Source: Tistrella mobilis (lineage in GTDB: Bacteria; Pseudomonadota; Alphaproteobacteria; Tistrellales; Tistrellaceae). From it: a stretch of 64,000 bases of DNA. Below the pieces are notes generated by a model that was given only the letters and a program-made list of their open reading frames with translations, was not told where the DNA came from and searched no databases. The stretch is taken from positions 1 to 64,000 of the forward strand of contig NZ_JBBIAB010000007.1 in assembly GCF_039634785.1 (NCBI RefSeq). The letters are read 5' to 3'. This document shows positions 44,569 to 53,471 of this stretch, piece by piece (the first letter of the stretch is position 1; each line of letters starts with the position of its first letter). A program made the position numbers and the translations under genes.

Positions 44569-45837
44569 TCACCGCATGGTCGACGGCAGCCAGAGCGCGA
44601 TGTCGGGCCAGATCATGACCAGGACCAGGCCGATCACCATCAGGAACACATAAGGGGCGACGCCGCGGATCACCTCGCCCATCGGCGCCTTCGCGACCGC
44701 CTTGATGGTGAACAGGTTCATGCCCACCGGCGGCGTGATCAGCGCCAGCTCCAGGTTGATGGTCAGCAGGATGCCGTACCAGATCGGGTTGATGCCCAGA
44801 TGGGCCATCACCGGCAGCACCACCGGCGTGGTGATCAGGATGATCGAGATCGTCTCGAGGAACATGCCGAGCAGCGCGATCAGCACCATCATCGCGATGA
44901 GGAAGCCGGCAACGCCCACATCCCAATGGACCACCAGTTCGACGATCTGCTGCGGCACGCGCATCTTGGTCAGCACATGGCCGAAGACGCCCGCCGCCGC
45001 CAGGATCATGAACAGCATGGCCGAGGTGCGGACCGAATCCATCGCCGACGCCCAGAGATCGCGCAGGCCGAAATTGCGATAGATGGCGGCCGAGACCACC
45101 AGGGCCGCCAGCGCACCGGCCGCCGCCGCCTCGGTGGCGGTGAAGACGCCCGCATACATGCCGCCCAGCACGAAGACAGGCAGCGACAGGGCCCAGCCGG
45201 ATTTGCGCAGCGCCCGGCCCATTTCGGCCAGCGAGGCCCGCGGCTGACGAAGCGTGCCGCGATCATTGACCGCGCACCAGACGGCGAAGAGCACCGCGAT
45301 CATCAGCCCGGGCAGAATGCCCGCCATGAACAGGCCGCCGATCGAGGTGTCGCTGATCACGCCATAGAGCACCATCGGCCCCGAGGGCGGGATCAGAATG
45401 CCGAGCGTACCGCCGGCCGCCACCACGCCATAGGCGACCCGCGGCTTATAGCCGTAATGGATCATCTGCGGGATGGCCACGGCCCCCACGGTCAACGCAG
45501 TGGCGATGCTGGAGCCCGAAATGGCCGCGAAGATGGTGCAGGCGAAGACCGTGGCGATGCCGATGCCGCCGGGCAGATGCCGCAGCAGGGTATGGGCGGT
45601 GCCGTAGAGATCGTCCACCACCCGGCCGCGGATCATGATATGGGCCATCAGGGTGAAAAGCGGGATCGCGACCAGCAGATAGCTGTCCAGCTGGCCGAAC
45701 ACCACCTCGCCGAGCGCACCAAGATCGCCCTGGGTCGCGAGCAGCAGCCCGCCGGCAAACAGGCCGAGCCCGGTGAAGACCGGCAGGCCGGTCAGCAGCA
45801 CCAGCACCACGCCGGCCAGGATGAGCAGGAAGGTCAT
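44569..45837 (-). CDS. TRAP transporter large membrane subunit (DctM family)
   Basis: This 422-residue protein has about 12 hydrophobic segments, GSSIATALTVGAVAIPQM and GVVAAGGTLGILIPPSGPMV plus LALITPPVGMNLFTI, as in DctM. It forms the channel of a second TRAP system. It overlaps the DctQ gene by four bases and ends a minus-strand operon that begins with the binding protein at 47522. GntR at 47620 is the likely regulator. Confidence 0.92.
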   Translation of the reverse strand: MTFLLILAGVVLVLLTGLPVFTGLGLFAGGLLLATQGDLGALGEVVFGQLDSYLLVAIPLFTLMAHIMIRGRVVDDLYGTAHTLLRHLPGGIGIATVFACTIFAAISGSSIATALTVGAVAIPQMIHYGYKPRVAYGVVAAGGTLGILIPPSGPMVLYGVISDTSIGGLFMAGILPGLMIAVLFAVWCAVNDRGTLRQPRASLAEMGRALRKSGWALSLPVFVLGGMYAGVFTATEAAAAGALAALVVSAAIYRNFGLRDLWASAMDSVRTSAMLFMILAAAGVFGHVLTKMRVPQQIVELVVHWDVGVAGFLIAMMVLIALLGMFLETISIILITTPVVLPVMAHLGINPIWYGILLTINLELALITPPVGMNLFTIKAVAKAPMGEVIRGVAPYVFLMVIGLVLVMIWPDIALWLPSTMR

Positions 45838-46445
45838 GGACGCGGCCCCCCCTCTCCCGGTGCCGCGGATGCGCCCGCCTCGTCGATCGGGGACAGCCCG
45901 GCCGCCATGCGGGCAAGGCCACCGAGGGCGCCCAGCACCAGCAGGATGCCGCCGATCCCGACGAAAGCCTGGGGATATTCCATCGGCATGGCGAGATAGC
46001 CGGTCGAGACGATGCCGATCATCCGGGTGAAGGAAACCATTTCCCAGGCCTCGATGATCAGGATCACGCCGACGATGCCGACGGCGACCAGCCCCGCCGC
46101 GGCGACCGCGGCTCCGGCCCGGGGCCCCAGGCGCTGGGTCAGCACGTCGACCGAGATGTGCTCGCCGCGGCGCAATGCATCCAGCGCCCCCAGCATCACG
46201 ATCGCAACCAGGCCATAGCCGACCAGTTCATCGGTCCAGACCACCGGCTGGCCGGCGAAATAGCGCTGCACGATCGACCAGCAGATCAGCACGAAGGCCG
46301 TCAGCAGCATCACCGCCGCGATCCCGGCGGCCAGAAGCGAGATCAGGCGCACCACCCGGTCGAAACCGAGCAGCAGGCGGGCGAGACCGCCCGCGACCAC
46401 CGGGGATGGTGGCGGCGGGCGGTGACCGGTCGGTTCATGCGACAT
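45834..46445 (-). CDS. TRAP transporter small membrane subunit (DctQ family)
   Basis: This 203-residue protein has four hydrophobic segments and DctQ-type residues (DALRRGEHISVDVL, AWEMVSFTRMIGIV). The N-terminal 20 residues are proline-rich. It is fused in translation to DctM through an ATGA overlap and lies 30 bp after the binding protein gene. Confidence 0.87.
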   Translation of the reverse strand: MSHEPTGHRPPPPSPVVAGGLARLLLGFDRVVRLISLLAAGIAAVMLLTAFVLICWSIVQRYFAGQPVVWTDELVGYGLVAIVMLGALDALRRGEHISVDVLTQRLGPRAGAAVAAAGLVAVGIVGVILIIEAWEMVSFTRMIGIVSTGYLAMPMEYPQAFVGIGGILLVLGALGGLARMAAGLSPIDEAGASAAPGEGGPRP

Positions 46446-46475
46446 CGGCCGGGAGCGTCCCCTTGTCGTCCCCGC

Positions 46476-47522
46476 TCAGAGCGCGTTGACGAGGTCAACG
46501 AGCTTCGCCGCATCGGGGCTGGACGCCTTGAAGGCCTCCATGACCGGCGGCTGCATCACCGCTTCGAAAGCGGCCGCCTCTTCCGGGGTCTGGACATGGA
46601 TGGTCATGCCCTTCTCCTGAAGCTGGCGGATCGCATCTTCAGCGGTCTTCTCGGTCAGCGGGATCGACGCCGCCTCAGCCGACTGCGCGGCGTCGTCGAC
46701 CACCTTGCGCAGCTCCGGCGCCAGGCCGTCATACCAGGACGGGTTGACGTAGAGATGGAAATAGACGCTGAAGAAGGGCGAAACCGTGCCGTATTTCTGC
46801 ACCTCGTAGAACCGGCGGCTATAGGCGGCCGACACGTCGGTCAGGCCGGCATCGATCACGCCGGTCTGCAACGCCTGATAGACTTCCGAGCCCGGCATGG
46901 CGGCCGGTGCCGCACCGGCGGCGATCAGCCCTTCGTCGACCAGCTTGTTCAGGCCGCGGATTTTGATGCCCTTGAAGTCGTCGACCGCGACCAGCGGCTT
47001 GGCGGCCGAGGTAAAGATCGACTGGCGGGTGGTGTAGAACCAGGCGATGTTGTGCACGCCCTTTTCGAGCAGCTTCTGATCAAGCAGCTCTTCGGCGGGC
47101 GAGCCCGGGAACTTCTTGATCCGCTCCAGCTTCGTGAAGAAATAAGGCAGCGTGACGACGTTCATCTCGGGGATGGTGTTGCCCCACTGGAAATTCGTCG
47201 ACACCGCCGCCTCGACCTGGCCGCGGGCCACGGCCGGGTGGTTCTGATTGGCCTTGTAGGCCTGCTCGGCCCCGAAGATCTGGACGTCGATGGCGCCGTT
47301 GCTCTTCGCTTCGACATCGGCCGCGAACTGGTCGATCAGCTGCGCGATGTGATGTGCGGGCGGCAGCTGGTGGCTGATCCGCATCACCACCGGATCGGCG
47401 GCATCGGCGCCCTGGCCGGCGACCAGTGCCACGGCGAAGGCCGCCGCAGAAAGAAGCCCCGCGAGATGCTTGCGCAGCGGCCGCTTTGCGGCAGGCCACC
47501 GGGTGTCGGCAGGCGTGGTCAT
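46476..47522 (-). CDS. TRAP transporter solute-binding protein (DctP family)
   Basis: This 348-residue protein has a signal peptide (SAAAFAVALVAGQGADA) and the DctP segments FKGIKIRGLNKLVDEGL and YQALQTGVIDAGLTDV. It supplies a carboxylated ligand to the DctQM pair. The start at 47522 has a GGGGAG ribosome binding site about 10 nt upstream, replacing a long unconserved extension. The neighbouring Ldh-type dehydrogenase suggests a 2-hydroxy acid as substrate. Confidence 0.9.
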   Translation of the reverse strand: MTTPADTRWPAAKRPLRKHLAGLLSAAAFAVALVAGQGADAADPVVMRISHQLPPAHHIAQLIDQFAADVEAKSNGAIDVQIFGAEQAYKANQNHPAVARGQVEAAVSTNFQWGNTIPEMNVVTLPYFFTKLERIKKFPGSPAEELLDQKLLEKGVHNIAWFYTTRQSIFTSAAKPLVAVDDFKGIKIRGLNKLVDEGLIAAGAAPAAMPGSEVYQALQTGVIDAGLTDVSAAYSRRFYEVQKYGTVSPFFSVYFHLYVNPSWYDGLAPELRKVVDDAAQSAEAASIPLTEKTAEDAIRQLQEKGMTIHVQTPEEAAAFEAVMQPPVMEAFKASSPDAAKLVDLVNAL

Positions 47523-47619
47523 GACGTTTCGTCTCCCCTTGGATCGTCTCGTTGATCGTCTGAAATGAGGGCCGGTCACGGGTCCGGCCTCATGCGGGCC
47601 GGTTACCGCCGCCCCGTCG

Positions 47620-48327
47620 TCAATCCGCCTCGGTCCCATCGAGGACGGCAAAACCGCGTACCGCGAAGCCGCGGCGCTGTGTCTTCAGGGCATCGAGCAG
47701 CCGGTCGCGACCATGGCGGACATGGGACTGGATGGCGGCGGCCGCCGCCTCTCCGTCCCCGGCCTTCACCAGTTCGACGATCCGCTCATGTTCGATGAAG
47801 GCACGCTCCCGCCCGCCGGTCGACCAGATCTCCAGCCAGCGGCCGCGCGCGATGCGGGTCATCACATCGTCGATCGCGCGCACGAAAAAGGCGTTGCCGG
47901 CAAGCCGCGCCAGTTCGACATGGAAAGCGATGCCGATGTCGAACCACTCGTCGCTGGAGGTGTCCCGGACCTCGGGCAGGATCAGTGGTTCGATGCCCGA
48001 CAGGTCGAGCGCATCGGCGCGCGCCGCGGCAAGCCGCACGACGGTGGTCTCGATGGTTTCGCGGAAGACATAGGCCTGCTCGATTTCGCCGATATCGATC
48101 GGCGTCACCACATAGCCGCGGCCCTGTCGCTGCACCAGCCCCTCGCCCTCCAGCCGGACCAGAGCCGAGCGCACCGGCGTGCGCGACGCCGCCAGTCGTC
48201 CTTCCAGCCAGCGTTCCGAAATCGCCTCGCCCGGCCGCAATTCCACGCCCAGGATCGCATCGCGCAGCGACTGGTAGACGGATTGGGTCTGGGTCAGGCT
48301 GGGGCTGCGGTCGCGTGTCGCGGTCAT
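47620..48327 (-). CDS. GntR-family regulator (FCD/FadR subclass)
   Basis: This 235-residue protein has an N-terminal winged helix (YQSLRDAILGVELRPGEAIS, RLAASRTPVRSALVRLEGEG) and a C-terminal FCD ligand-binding domain with metal-type His residues (FHVELARLAGN, HERIVEL, IQSHVRHG). Such regulators respond to carboxylic acids. It is divergent from the dehydrogenase at 48444 and upstream of the TRAP operon on its own strand. The palindrome at 48364-48373 is the likely operator. Confidence 0.9.
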   Translation of the reverse strand: MTATRDRSPSLTQTQSVYQSLRDAILGVELRPGEAISERWLEGRLAASRTPVRSALVRLEGEGLVQRQGRGYVVTPIDIGEIEQAYVFRETIETTVVRLAAARADALDLSGIEPLILPEVRDTSSDEWFDIGIAFHVELARLAGNAFFVRAIDDVMTRIARGRWLEIWSTGGRERAFIEHERIVELVKAGDGEAAAAAIQSHVRHGRDRLLDALKTQRRGFAVRGFAVLDGTEAD

Positions 48328-48363
48328 CGGGGTCCGGGTTCGCTGGGGGCGTTGCTCAGAGAG

Positions 48364-48373
48364 TGGTATACCA
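48364..48373. promoter_or_regulatory. GntR/FCD-type operator
   Basis: TGGTATACCA is a perfect 10-bp palindrome of the type bound by FCD GntR regulators (core TGGT...ACCA). It lies between the divergent gntR and dehydrogenase genes, 71 bp before the latter. Confidence 0.6.
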
Positions 48374-48443
48374 TCTGCCGGTCGCGCAAGGGAATTCGCC
48401 GGAGGACCGGTGATCCCTTGCCCGCGCAGAGGAGCAGAACGAG

Positions 48444-49517
48444 ATGCGGATCATCGATCACGAGGTCTTGCGTGCCGCGGCAGCGGCGCTGATCGAGGCG
48501 GGCGGCAGCACGCCCGAAGAGGCCACCATCGTCGCCGGCCATCTGGTCGAGGCAAACCTCGCCGGCCATGACAGCCATGGTGTGGGCATGATCCCGCGCT
48601 ATTTGCAGAACGCCGCCGCCGGCGTTCTCCGCCCGGGCCGCACGGGGCGGGTCGTGGCCGATGCCGGCGCCATGATCGTGATCGACGGCGAGCAGGGATA
48701 TGGCCAGGTGATCGCGAAAGCCGCCACCGAGACGGCGATCACCCGCGCCCGCGAGACCGGGGCTGCGGTGCTGGCACTGCGCAACTGCCACCATATGGGC
48801 CGGATCGGCAGCTATGGCGAACAGGTGGCCAAGGCCGGCCAGGTGGGGCTGATGTTCGTCAACGTCACCGGCTCGCCGTCGCTGGTGGCACCGCATGCGG
48901 GCTTCGACCCGCGCTTTTCCACCAACCCGATCTGCCTGTCCTTCCCCGGCGCCGATGGTGCGCCGCCGGTGATCTTCGACGCCGCCACCAGCGGCGTGGC
49001 GCTCGGCAAATGCCGGGTGGCGATGAACAAGGGCGAGCCGATGGCGGAGGGGCTGCTGATCGATGCCGAGGGCCGGCCGACCACCGATCCCGGGGTGATG
49101 TTCGCCGAGCCCCAGGGTGCGCTGCTGCCCATGGCCGGCCACAAGGGCTATGGGCTGGCCCTGTTCTGCGAACTTCTGGCCGGCGCCCTTGCCGGTGCCG
49201 GCACCTCCCAGCCCGGCAATCCGCGCTCCGACGCCATCCTGAACAGCATGTTCGCGATCGTGATCGAACCCGGCCGGCTGGTCGACACCGCCTGGCTCGC
49301 GGCCGAGACCCGCGCCCTGCTCGACCACATGCGATCCTCCCGCTCCGCCCCCGGACAACCGGTGCTGATCCCGGGCGAACCAGAAATCGCCGCCCGCGCC
49401 GCCCGGCGGGCCGGGGGCATCCCGATCGACGACACAACCTTCGGCCAGCTGCGCGCGGCCGGGCTGGCGGCGGGGATCGCCGCAGCACAATTGAACACGC
49501 TAGGGTTGACCGCTTGA
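48444..49517 (+). CDS. Ldh_2-family (malate/lactate/sulfolactate type) dehydrogenase
   Basis: This 357-residue enzyme belongs to the NAD(P)-dependent Ldh_2 family: GHDSHGVGMIPRYL, CHHMGRIGSYGEQVAKAG and GHKGYGLALFCELLAGAL carry the catalytic His and binding segments. Such enzymes oxidise 2-hydroxy acids. With the TRAP transporter and GntR regulator it forms a small uptake-and-oxidation unit for a hydroxy acid; the ligand cannot be named. ATG at 48444 follows AGGAG-type sequence. Confidence 0.85.
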   Translation: MRIIDHEVLRAAAAALIEAGGSTPEEATIVAGHLVEANLAGHDSHGVGMIPRYLQNAAAGVLRPGRTGRVVADAGAMIVIDGEQGYGQVIAKAATETAITRARETGAAVLALRNCHHMGRIGSYGEQVAKAGQVGLMFVNVTGSPSLVAPHAGFDPRFSTNPICLSFPGADGAPPVIFDAATSGVALGKCRVAMNKGEPMAEGLLIDAEGRPTTDPGVMFAEPQGALLPMAGHKGYGLALFCELLAGALAGAGTSQPGNPRSDAILNSMFAIVIEPGRLVDTAWLAAETRALLDHMRSSRSAPGQPVLIPGEPEIAARAARRAGGIPIDDTTFGQLRAAGLAAGIAAAQLNTLGLTA

Positions 49518-49636
49518 CGCCGAAGCGACGTCCGGAGGTGCTGCAACATGTCGCCGCATCCCTTGGTATGCAAAATACAAAAGAGAGCCGTAGGCTGGTT
49601 GTGTTGAAGCACTCCCAGCACCAAAGGATCCATCCT

Positions 49637-51238
49637 ATGGCTCTTGCAGGAACCATCCTCGGCACCATCGCCGATCTGCGCGCGTTCACCGGCGCCGCAG
49701 ATGCCGCCTCCGTCCTAGGCTATTACGCGGCCGGCGACAGCGGCGGCGGCGATTTCGTGTGGAATGCAACCCTGAACACAGCAGACAATGGTGGCACGAT
49801 CATCAAGCCCACGGCATCCTCCGGAGCCGGCCGCTGGGTCCGCCTGCTGCCCCAGGCCGATACCGTGGATGTCCGCATGTTCGGCGCAAAAGGCGACGGC
49901 GTGACGGACGATCATGCGGCAATCACCGCCGCAATCGCGGTGTTGCCCACCGGCGGTACACTGATCTTTCCCAACGGGACGTATGCGATCTCCTCGACCG
50001 TCGTCGTCGACGCGGCCGGTACCGCGCGGCACTCGCTCAACTTCAAAGGCATCGGCAACGACCTCACCCAGCCGCTGATCGCCTGCGATACCGCGTCGAC
50101 CACGCTGTTCGACGTGTCGATTCCCCGGACGTCCTGGCAGGGCCTGCGCTTCCAGGGCGACGGCGCCACCTATGGCGTCGGTGCGACCACGACGGCGATC
50201 TCCTTTGCCAGCGCCGGCCAGAAGGATGTCGATGCCCTCATCACCGGCTGCGGCTTTGGCTATCACGCGATCTGCATACGCTCCGCCGGCACCAATATTC
50301 AGATCTGGGAGAACACCTTCTCGAACAGCATCGTCGGCATCGATGTCATGCCGCCAACGGGCTCGTCCAATCCCGATGAGTGTCGCGGCAACCGTATCGA
50401 GCGCAACCGGTTCCACAGCCTCGGCGGCAACTCGACCGATACATCTGTCGCAGACTCGGTCTGCGTGCGGATCGATACCCCGGATGCCTATGCGAACACG
50501 ATCTCGGCGAACTATGCCGACGACAGCAAAGCGTTCTTCAAGGGCCAGATCGACAGGTCGTCCCTTGATGACAACCGCTATTTGCGCGCCTGGGGCCGGT
50601 TCGCCGACATCACTTACAGCGGGTCGGGCTGGTCGATCAGCAACAACATGATCGACGGCCAGAACACAATCGCCGCCGCCCCCTCTACCGCCGTGCAGAG
50701 CGAAGGCATTCTGACCACCAAGGGCGTGTCTGCCGGCCGCATCTGCGGCAATACCATCCACGTCGTTCGCAGGAACGGAATCCAGTGCCTTGGTTCGTTC
50801 AATCTGGTCTCTGGCAACGTGATCTTCCGGGCGAACGCAGCCAGCACGTATGACGGATCGATCTATGACGGGTTGCGCGTGGCCGGAATTGCAAACACCG
50901 TGACCGGCAATTCGGTCCACAATGGTGGCCTCGCCGGTTCGACCGGCAATGTCGGCATCGAAATCGACAGCGATGCCGCACAGACCGTGATGGGCGTCAA
51001 TCAGGTCAGCGGATATGTGACTCCCGTGGCGGATGGCGATGCCACCACCCGTGGTTTCGCTATCAGCTTCACCAACGGAGCACGGCGGATGATCTGGGAC
51101 ACGGCCATACCGACCACTGGCACCTGGCGGCAGGGGGATGTGGTCTGGAACATTGCGCCGACCACCGGAGCTGCTGCGGGCTGGACGTGCACCGCAAGTG
51201 GTTCGCCCGGCAGCTGGACGACAATCGCCACCCTCTGA
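49637..51238 (+). CDS. Beta-helix tail-spike-like protein (pectate lyase 3 superfamily)
   Basis: This 533-residue protein has a phage-type N-terminal domain (LGYYAAGDSGGGDFVW), the pectate-lyase-3 start VRMFGAKGDGVTDDHAAITA, many short beta-helix coils rich in N and G, and a C-terminal motif GTWRQGDVVWN..GWTCTASGSPGSW shared by bacterial and phage beta-helix proteins. It may bind or cleave a surface polysaccharide. There is no signal peptide and no other phage gene. Its codon use is less GC-biased than neighbours by eye. It ends beside tRNA-Val, a common integration spot, so it may be a cargo gene left by a prophage. Confidence 0.75.
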   Translation: MALAGTILGTIADLRAFTGAADAASVLGYYAAGDSGGGDFVWNATLNTADNGGTIIKPTASSGAGRWVRLLPQADTVDVRMFGAKGDGVTDDHAAITAAIAVLPTGGTLIFPNGTYAISSTVVVDAAGTARHSLNFKGIGNDLTQPLIACDTASTTLFDVSIPRTSWQGLRFQGDGATYGVGATTTAISFASAGQKDVDALITGCGFGYHAICIRSAGTNIQIWENTFSNSIVGIDVMPPTGSSNPDECRGNRIERNRFHSLGGNSTDTSVADSVCVRIDTPDAYANTISANYADDSKAFFKGQIDRSSLDDNRYLRAWGRFADITYSGSGWSISNNMIDGQNTIAAAPSTAVQSEGILTTKGVSAGRICGNTIHVVRRNGIQCLGSFNLVSGNVIFRANAASTYDGSIYDGLRVAGIANTVTGNSVHNGGLAGSTGNVGIEIDSDAAQTVMGVNQVSGYVTPVADGDATTRGFAISFTNGARRMIWDTAIPTTGTWRQGDVVWNIAPTTGAAAGWTCTASGSPGSWTTIATL

Positions 51239-51257
51239 TCAGCATCCCGAAAACGAC

Positions 51258-51285
51258 GAAACCCCCTGGTTTCCCAGGGGGTTTC
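51258..51285. terminator. Terminator shared by the beta-helix gene and tRNA-Val
   Basis: A perfect 12-bp stem (51258-51269 with 51274-51285, loop TTTC) lies between the plus-strand gene stop and the 3' end of the minus-strand tRNA. A TTTT tract follows on the minus side, so it probably serves the tRNA as well. Confidence 0.82.
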
Positions 51286-51287
51286 GA

Positions 51288-51362
51288 TGGTGGACGCGAC
51301 AAGGATTGAACTTGTGACCCCCACGATGTCAACGTGGTGCTCTACCGCTGAGCTACGCGTCC
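51288..51362 (-). tRNA. tRNA-Val (anticodon GAC)
   Basis: On the minus strand a 75-nt cloverleaf is complete: acceptor stem GGACGCG/CGCGTCC, encoded CCA, anticodon stem CCACG/CGTGG around TTGACAT, and the TPsiC loop GTTCAATCC. The anticodon GAC reads GUC/GUU valine codons. A promoter lies at 51413-51441 and a terminator at 51258-51285. Confidence 0.92.
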
Positions 51363-51680
51363 ATGTCCGCACCGCATCGGGCTTGTCTGCACCCGGCGTC
51401 GGTGTGGGCGTTCATATAACGCAGCCCGAAAGGCCGTGCAAGCCCGGAAATGCACGCCCGTGACGGTTCCGTGTCGCCGCCCCTGGAATGCGCTGCCGCC
51501 GCAAGGTGTTGCCCATGCGACGCGGACATGACCGCCCTGTGCCCTGGGGGCCGGTCGCGGGGACCGAATGGCATGACATGGGGGGCGGAATGCCGTATTC
51601 ATGTGGGCCTGGATCGATGCGGCACCCGGATGGGACCGGGCAGCGGGCATCGGCGGCAGATCGGGGGACAAGACCGACCG
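51363..51680. other. Interval between tRNA-Val and the N-formylglutamate amidohydrolase gene
   Basis: These 318 bp hold the tRNA promoter near the left side. The rest shows no conserved reading frame on either strand and no clear promoter for the following gene. Confidence 0.5.
51413..51441 (-). promoter_or_regulatory. Sigma-70 promoter of tRNA-Val
   Basis: On the minus strand TTGCAC (51436-51441) and TATATG (51413-51418) are 17 bp apart, about 50 bp before the tRNA 5' end. Confidence 0.6.
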
Positions 51681-52637
51681 ATGGCCGATTTGGGCTTCGA
51701 TACGGAAGACCGCCTGGAGATGGCGGGGGCAGCGACGACCGGGACCGGGTTCGACGACTGGGTCGATCCGGCGGTCGAGGTGCTGCGCCCGGCCGAGCTC
51801 CGGCTGCCCTTCGTCTTCGCCTCGCCCCATTCCGGGAACTGCTATCCCGACGGCTTCCGGGCGTCGTCGGCGCTCGATCCGCTGACGCTGCGCAATTCCG
51901 AAGACGCGTTCGTCGACCGGCTGTGGGCCGCCGCCCCGGCGCTGGGGGCGCCGCTGATCCGCGCGCGCTTCCCCAGGGCCTATGTCGACGTCAACCGCGA
52001 GCCCTATGAGATCGACCCGCAGATGTTCGCCGATGCGGTACCGTCTTTCGTCAACGCCACGTCCCGGCGGGTGATGGGCGGTCTCGGCACCATCGCGCGC
52101 GTCGTGACCAACGGCCTGGAGATCTATGGCCGCAAGCTGTTCTGGGCCGAGGCGGAGCTGCGCATCGCCCGCTACTACTTCCCCTATCATGCGGCACTGA
52201 AAGCGACGATCGACGAGGTGCGCAGCCGGTTCGGCGGCGTGTTGCTGGTCGATTGCCACTCCATGCCTTCGGTGGGCGGGCCGATGGATCACGATCCGGG
52301 CGACCGGCGGGTGGATTTCGTGCTGGGCGACCGTTTCGGTGCCGCCTGCGCCCCCCGGGTGATCGATGCCGCCCAGCAGGTGCTGGAGGGGATGGGCTAT
52401 AACGTCGCCCGCAACCGGCCCTATGCCGGCGGCCATGTGACCGAACATTACGGCCGCCCGGTGACCGGCGTGCATGCCCTGCAGATCGAGATCAACCGCG
52501 CCCTCTATATGGATGAAAGCGTGGTGGAGCCGCTGCCGGAACTGGCGCGGGTCGCCGCCGACCTCACCCTGCTGATCGAGACATTGGGTCGCGACAGCGC
52601 CCTGCTCGCCGCCCTCGGCGTGGAACGACGAGGCTGA
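51681..52637 (+). CDS. N-formylglutamate amidohydrolase family protein
   Basis: This 318-residue protein has PFVFASPHSGNCYPDGF, VNREPYEIDP, VDCHSMPSVGGP and HALQIEINRALYMDE, matching the HutG/N-formylglutamate deformylase family. It may hydrolyse formylglutamate in histidine degradation, though no other hut gene is present, so another N-acyl amino acid substrate is possible. The ATG at 51681 removes a long, unconserved N-terminal extension. Confidence 0.83.
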   Translation: MADLGFDTEDRLEMAGAATTGTGFDDWVDPAVEVLRPAELRLPFVFASPHSGNCYPDGFRASSALDPLTLRNSEDAFVDRLWAAAPALGAPLIRARFPRAYVDVNREPYEIDPQMFADAVPSFVNATSRRVMGGLGTIARVVTNGLEIYGRKLFWAEAELRIARYYFPYHAALKATIDEVRSRFGGVLLVDCHSMPSVGGPMDHDPGDRRVDFVLGDRFGAACAPRVIDAAQQVLEGMGYNVARNRPYAGGHVTEHYGRPVTGVHALQIEINRALYMDESVVEPLPELARVAADLTLLIETLGRDSALLAALGVERRG

Positions 52638-52773
52638 CCGCCGCGGTTCGCCGGCCTCTGCCGCCGTCCCGGCACCCCGGCATCCCTTGCGGATGCCCGC
52701 TCATGGGTCCGACCGTCGCCCGCGGTCGGCTCCGCTGCCAGCCTCGACGCATTTCGAAGGGCGCCCCGATCAG

Positions 52774-53349
52774 ATGGCCGTGCTCACCATGCCCAAACCC
52801 GATCGTCATCCGCTTCCCCAACCCGGGGTCGTCGTCCGCGACGCCACCGAGGCCGACATGGCCCAGGTGCATGCGATCTACAGCTATTACGTCTCCAACA
52901 CCACGGTCAGCTTCGAACTGGCGGCACCGGATCTGAACGAGATGCGGGCCCGGCGGCTGGCGGCGCTGGATCGCGGCCTGCCCTTTCTGGTCGCGGTCGA
53001 AGCGGGCGAGGTGAAGGCCTTCGCCTATGCCTCGCCCTTCCGGATGCGTGCCGCCTATCGTTTCACGGTCGAGAACTCGGTCTATGTCGGCCGGGGCCAG
53101 ACCGGGCGGGGGCTGGGGCGGGCGGTGCTGGCCGAACTGGTCCGGCGCTGCACGGCGGCGGGTTTCCGGCAGATGGTGGCGGTGATCGGCCATCCGGGCA
53201 ATCCGGCCTCTCTGGCCCTGCACCAGGGGCTGGGCTTCACCCATGCGGGTGAATTCAAGGCGATCGGCTACAAGTTCGGCCGCTGGATCGACGCGATCAT
53301 GCTTCAGCGCAGCCTGGGCGAAGGCTCTTCCACCGCACCGGAAGATTGA
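52774..53349 (+). CDS. GNAT N-acetyltransferase, phosphinothricin acetyltransferase-like
   Basis: This 191-residue protein has the GNAT fold with VVRDATEADMAQVHAIYSYY at the N-terminus, the acetyl-CoA-binding R-Q-T-G-R-G-L-G pattern (GRGQTGRGLGRAVLAELV) and the C-terminal GFTHAGEFKAIGYKFGRW, as in the PAT/MnaT (YncA) group. It probably acetylates an amino acid or a toxic analogue. The start at 52774 precedes the conserved N-terminus. Confidence 0.83.
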   Translation: MAVLTMPKPDRHPLPQPGVVVRDATEADMAQVHAIYSYYVSNTTVSFELAAPDLNEMRARRLAALDRGLPFLVAVEAGEVKAFAYASPFRMRAAYRFTVENSVYVGRGQTGRGLGRAVLAELVRRCTAAGFRQMVAVIGHPGNPASLALHQGLGFTHAGEFKAIGYKFGRWIDAIMLQRSLGEGSSTAPED

Positions 53350-53373
53350 GCCCGGACTCTCAACCCGAAATTC

Positions 53374-53387
53374 GTTTCACTTGAAAC
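53374..53387. promoter_or_regulatory. Palindromic candidate operator upstream of phhA
   Basis: GTTTCACTTGAAAC contains arms GTTTCA and TGAAAC with a two-base spacer, a perfect inverted repeat, 85 bp before the phhA start. It lies in an AT-richer patch that probably contains the promoter. The regulator is unknown. Confidence 0.45.
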
Positions 53388-53471
53388 TTTACCGGCTTGA
53401 AAAAGCCGCGGGACGCACGCAGACTCGTCCTCAAACGCCCCCTTCAACGGTGCGACGAGGACTTGACGACC

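Noticed and set aside
49637-51362. A prophage or genomic island around tRNA-Val
   Set aside because: No integrase, portal, capsid or lysis gene is nearby and no duplicated tRNA end was seen; only a single phage-like gene supports it.
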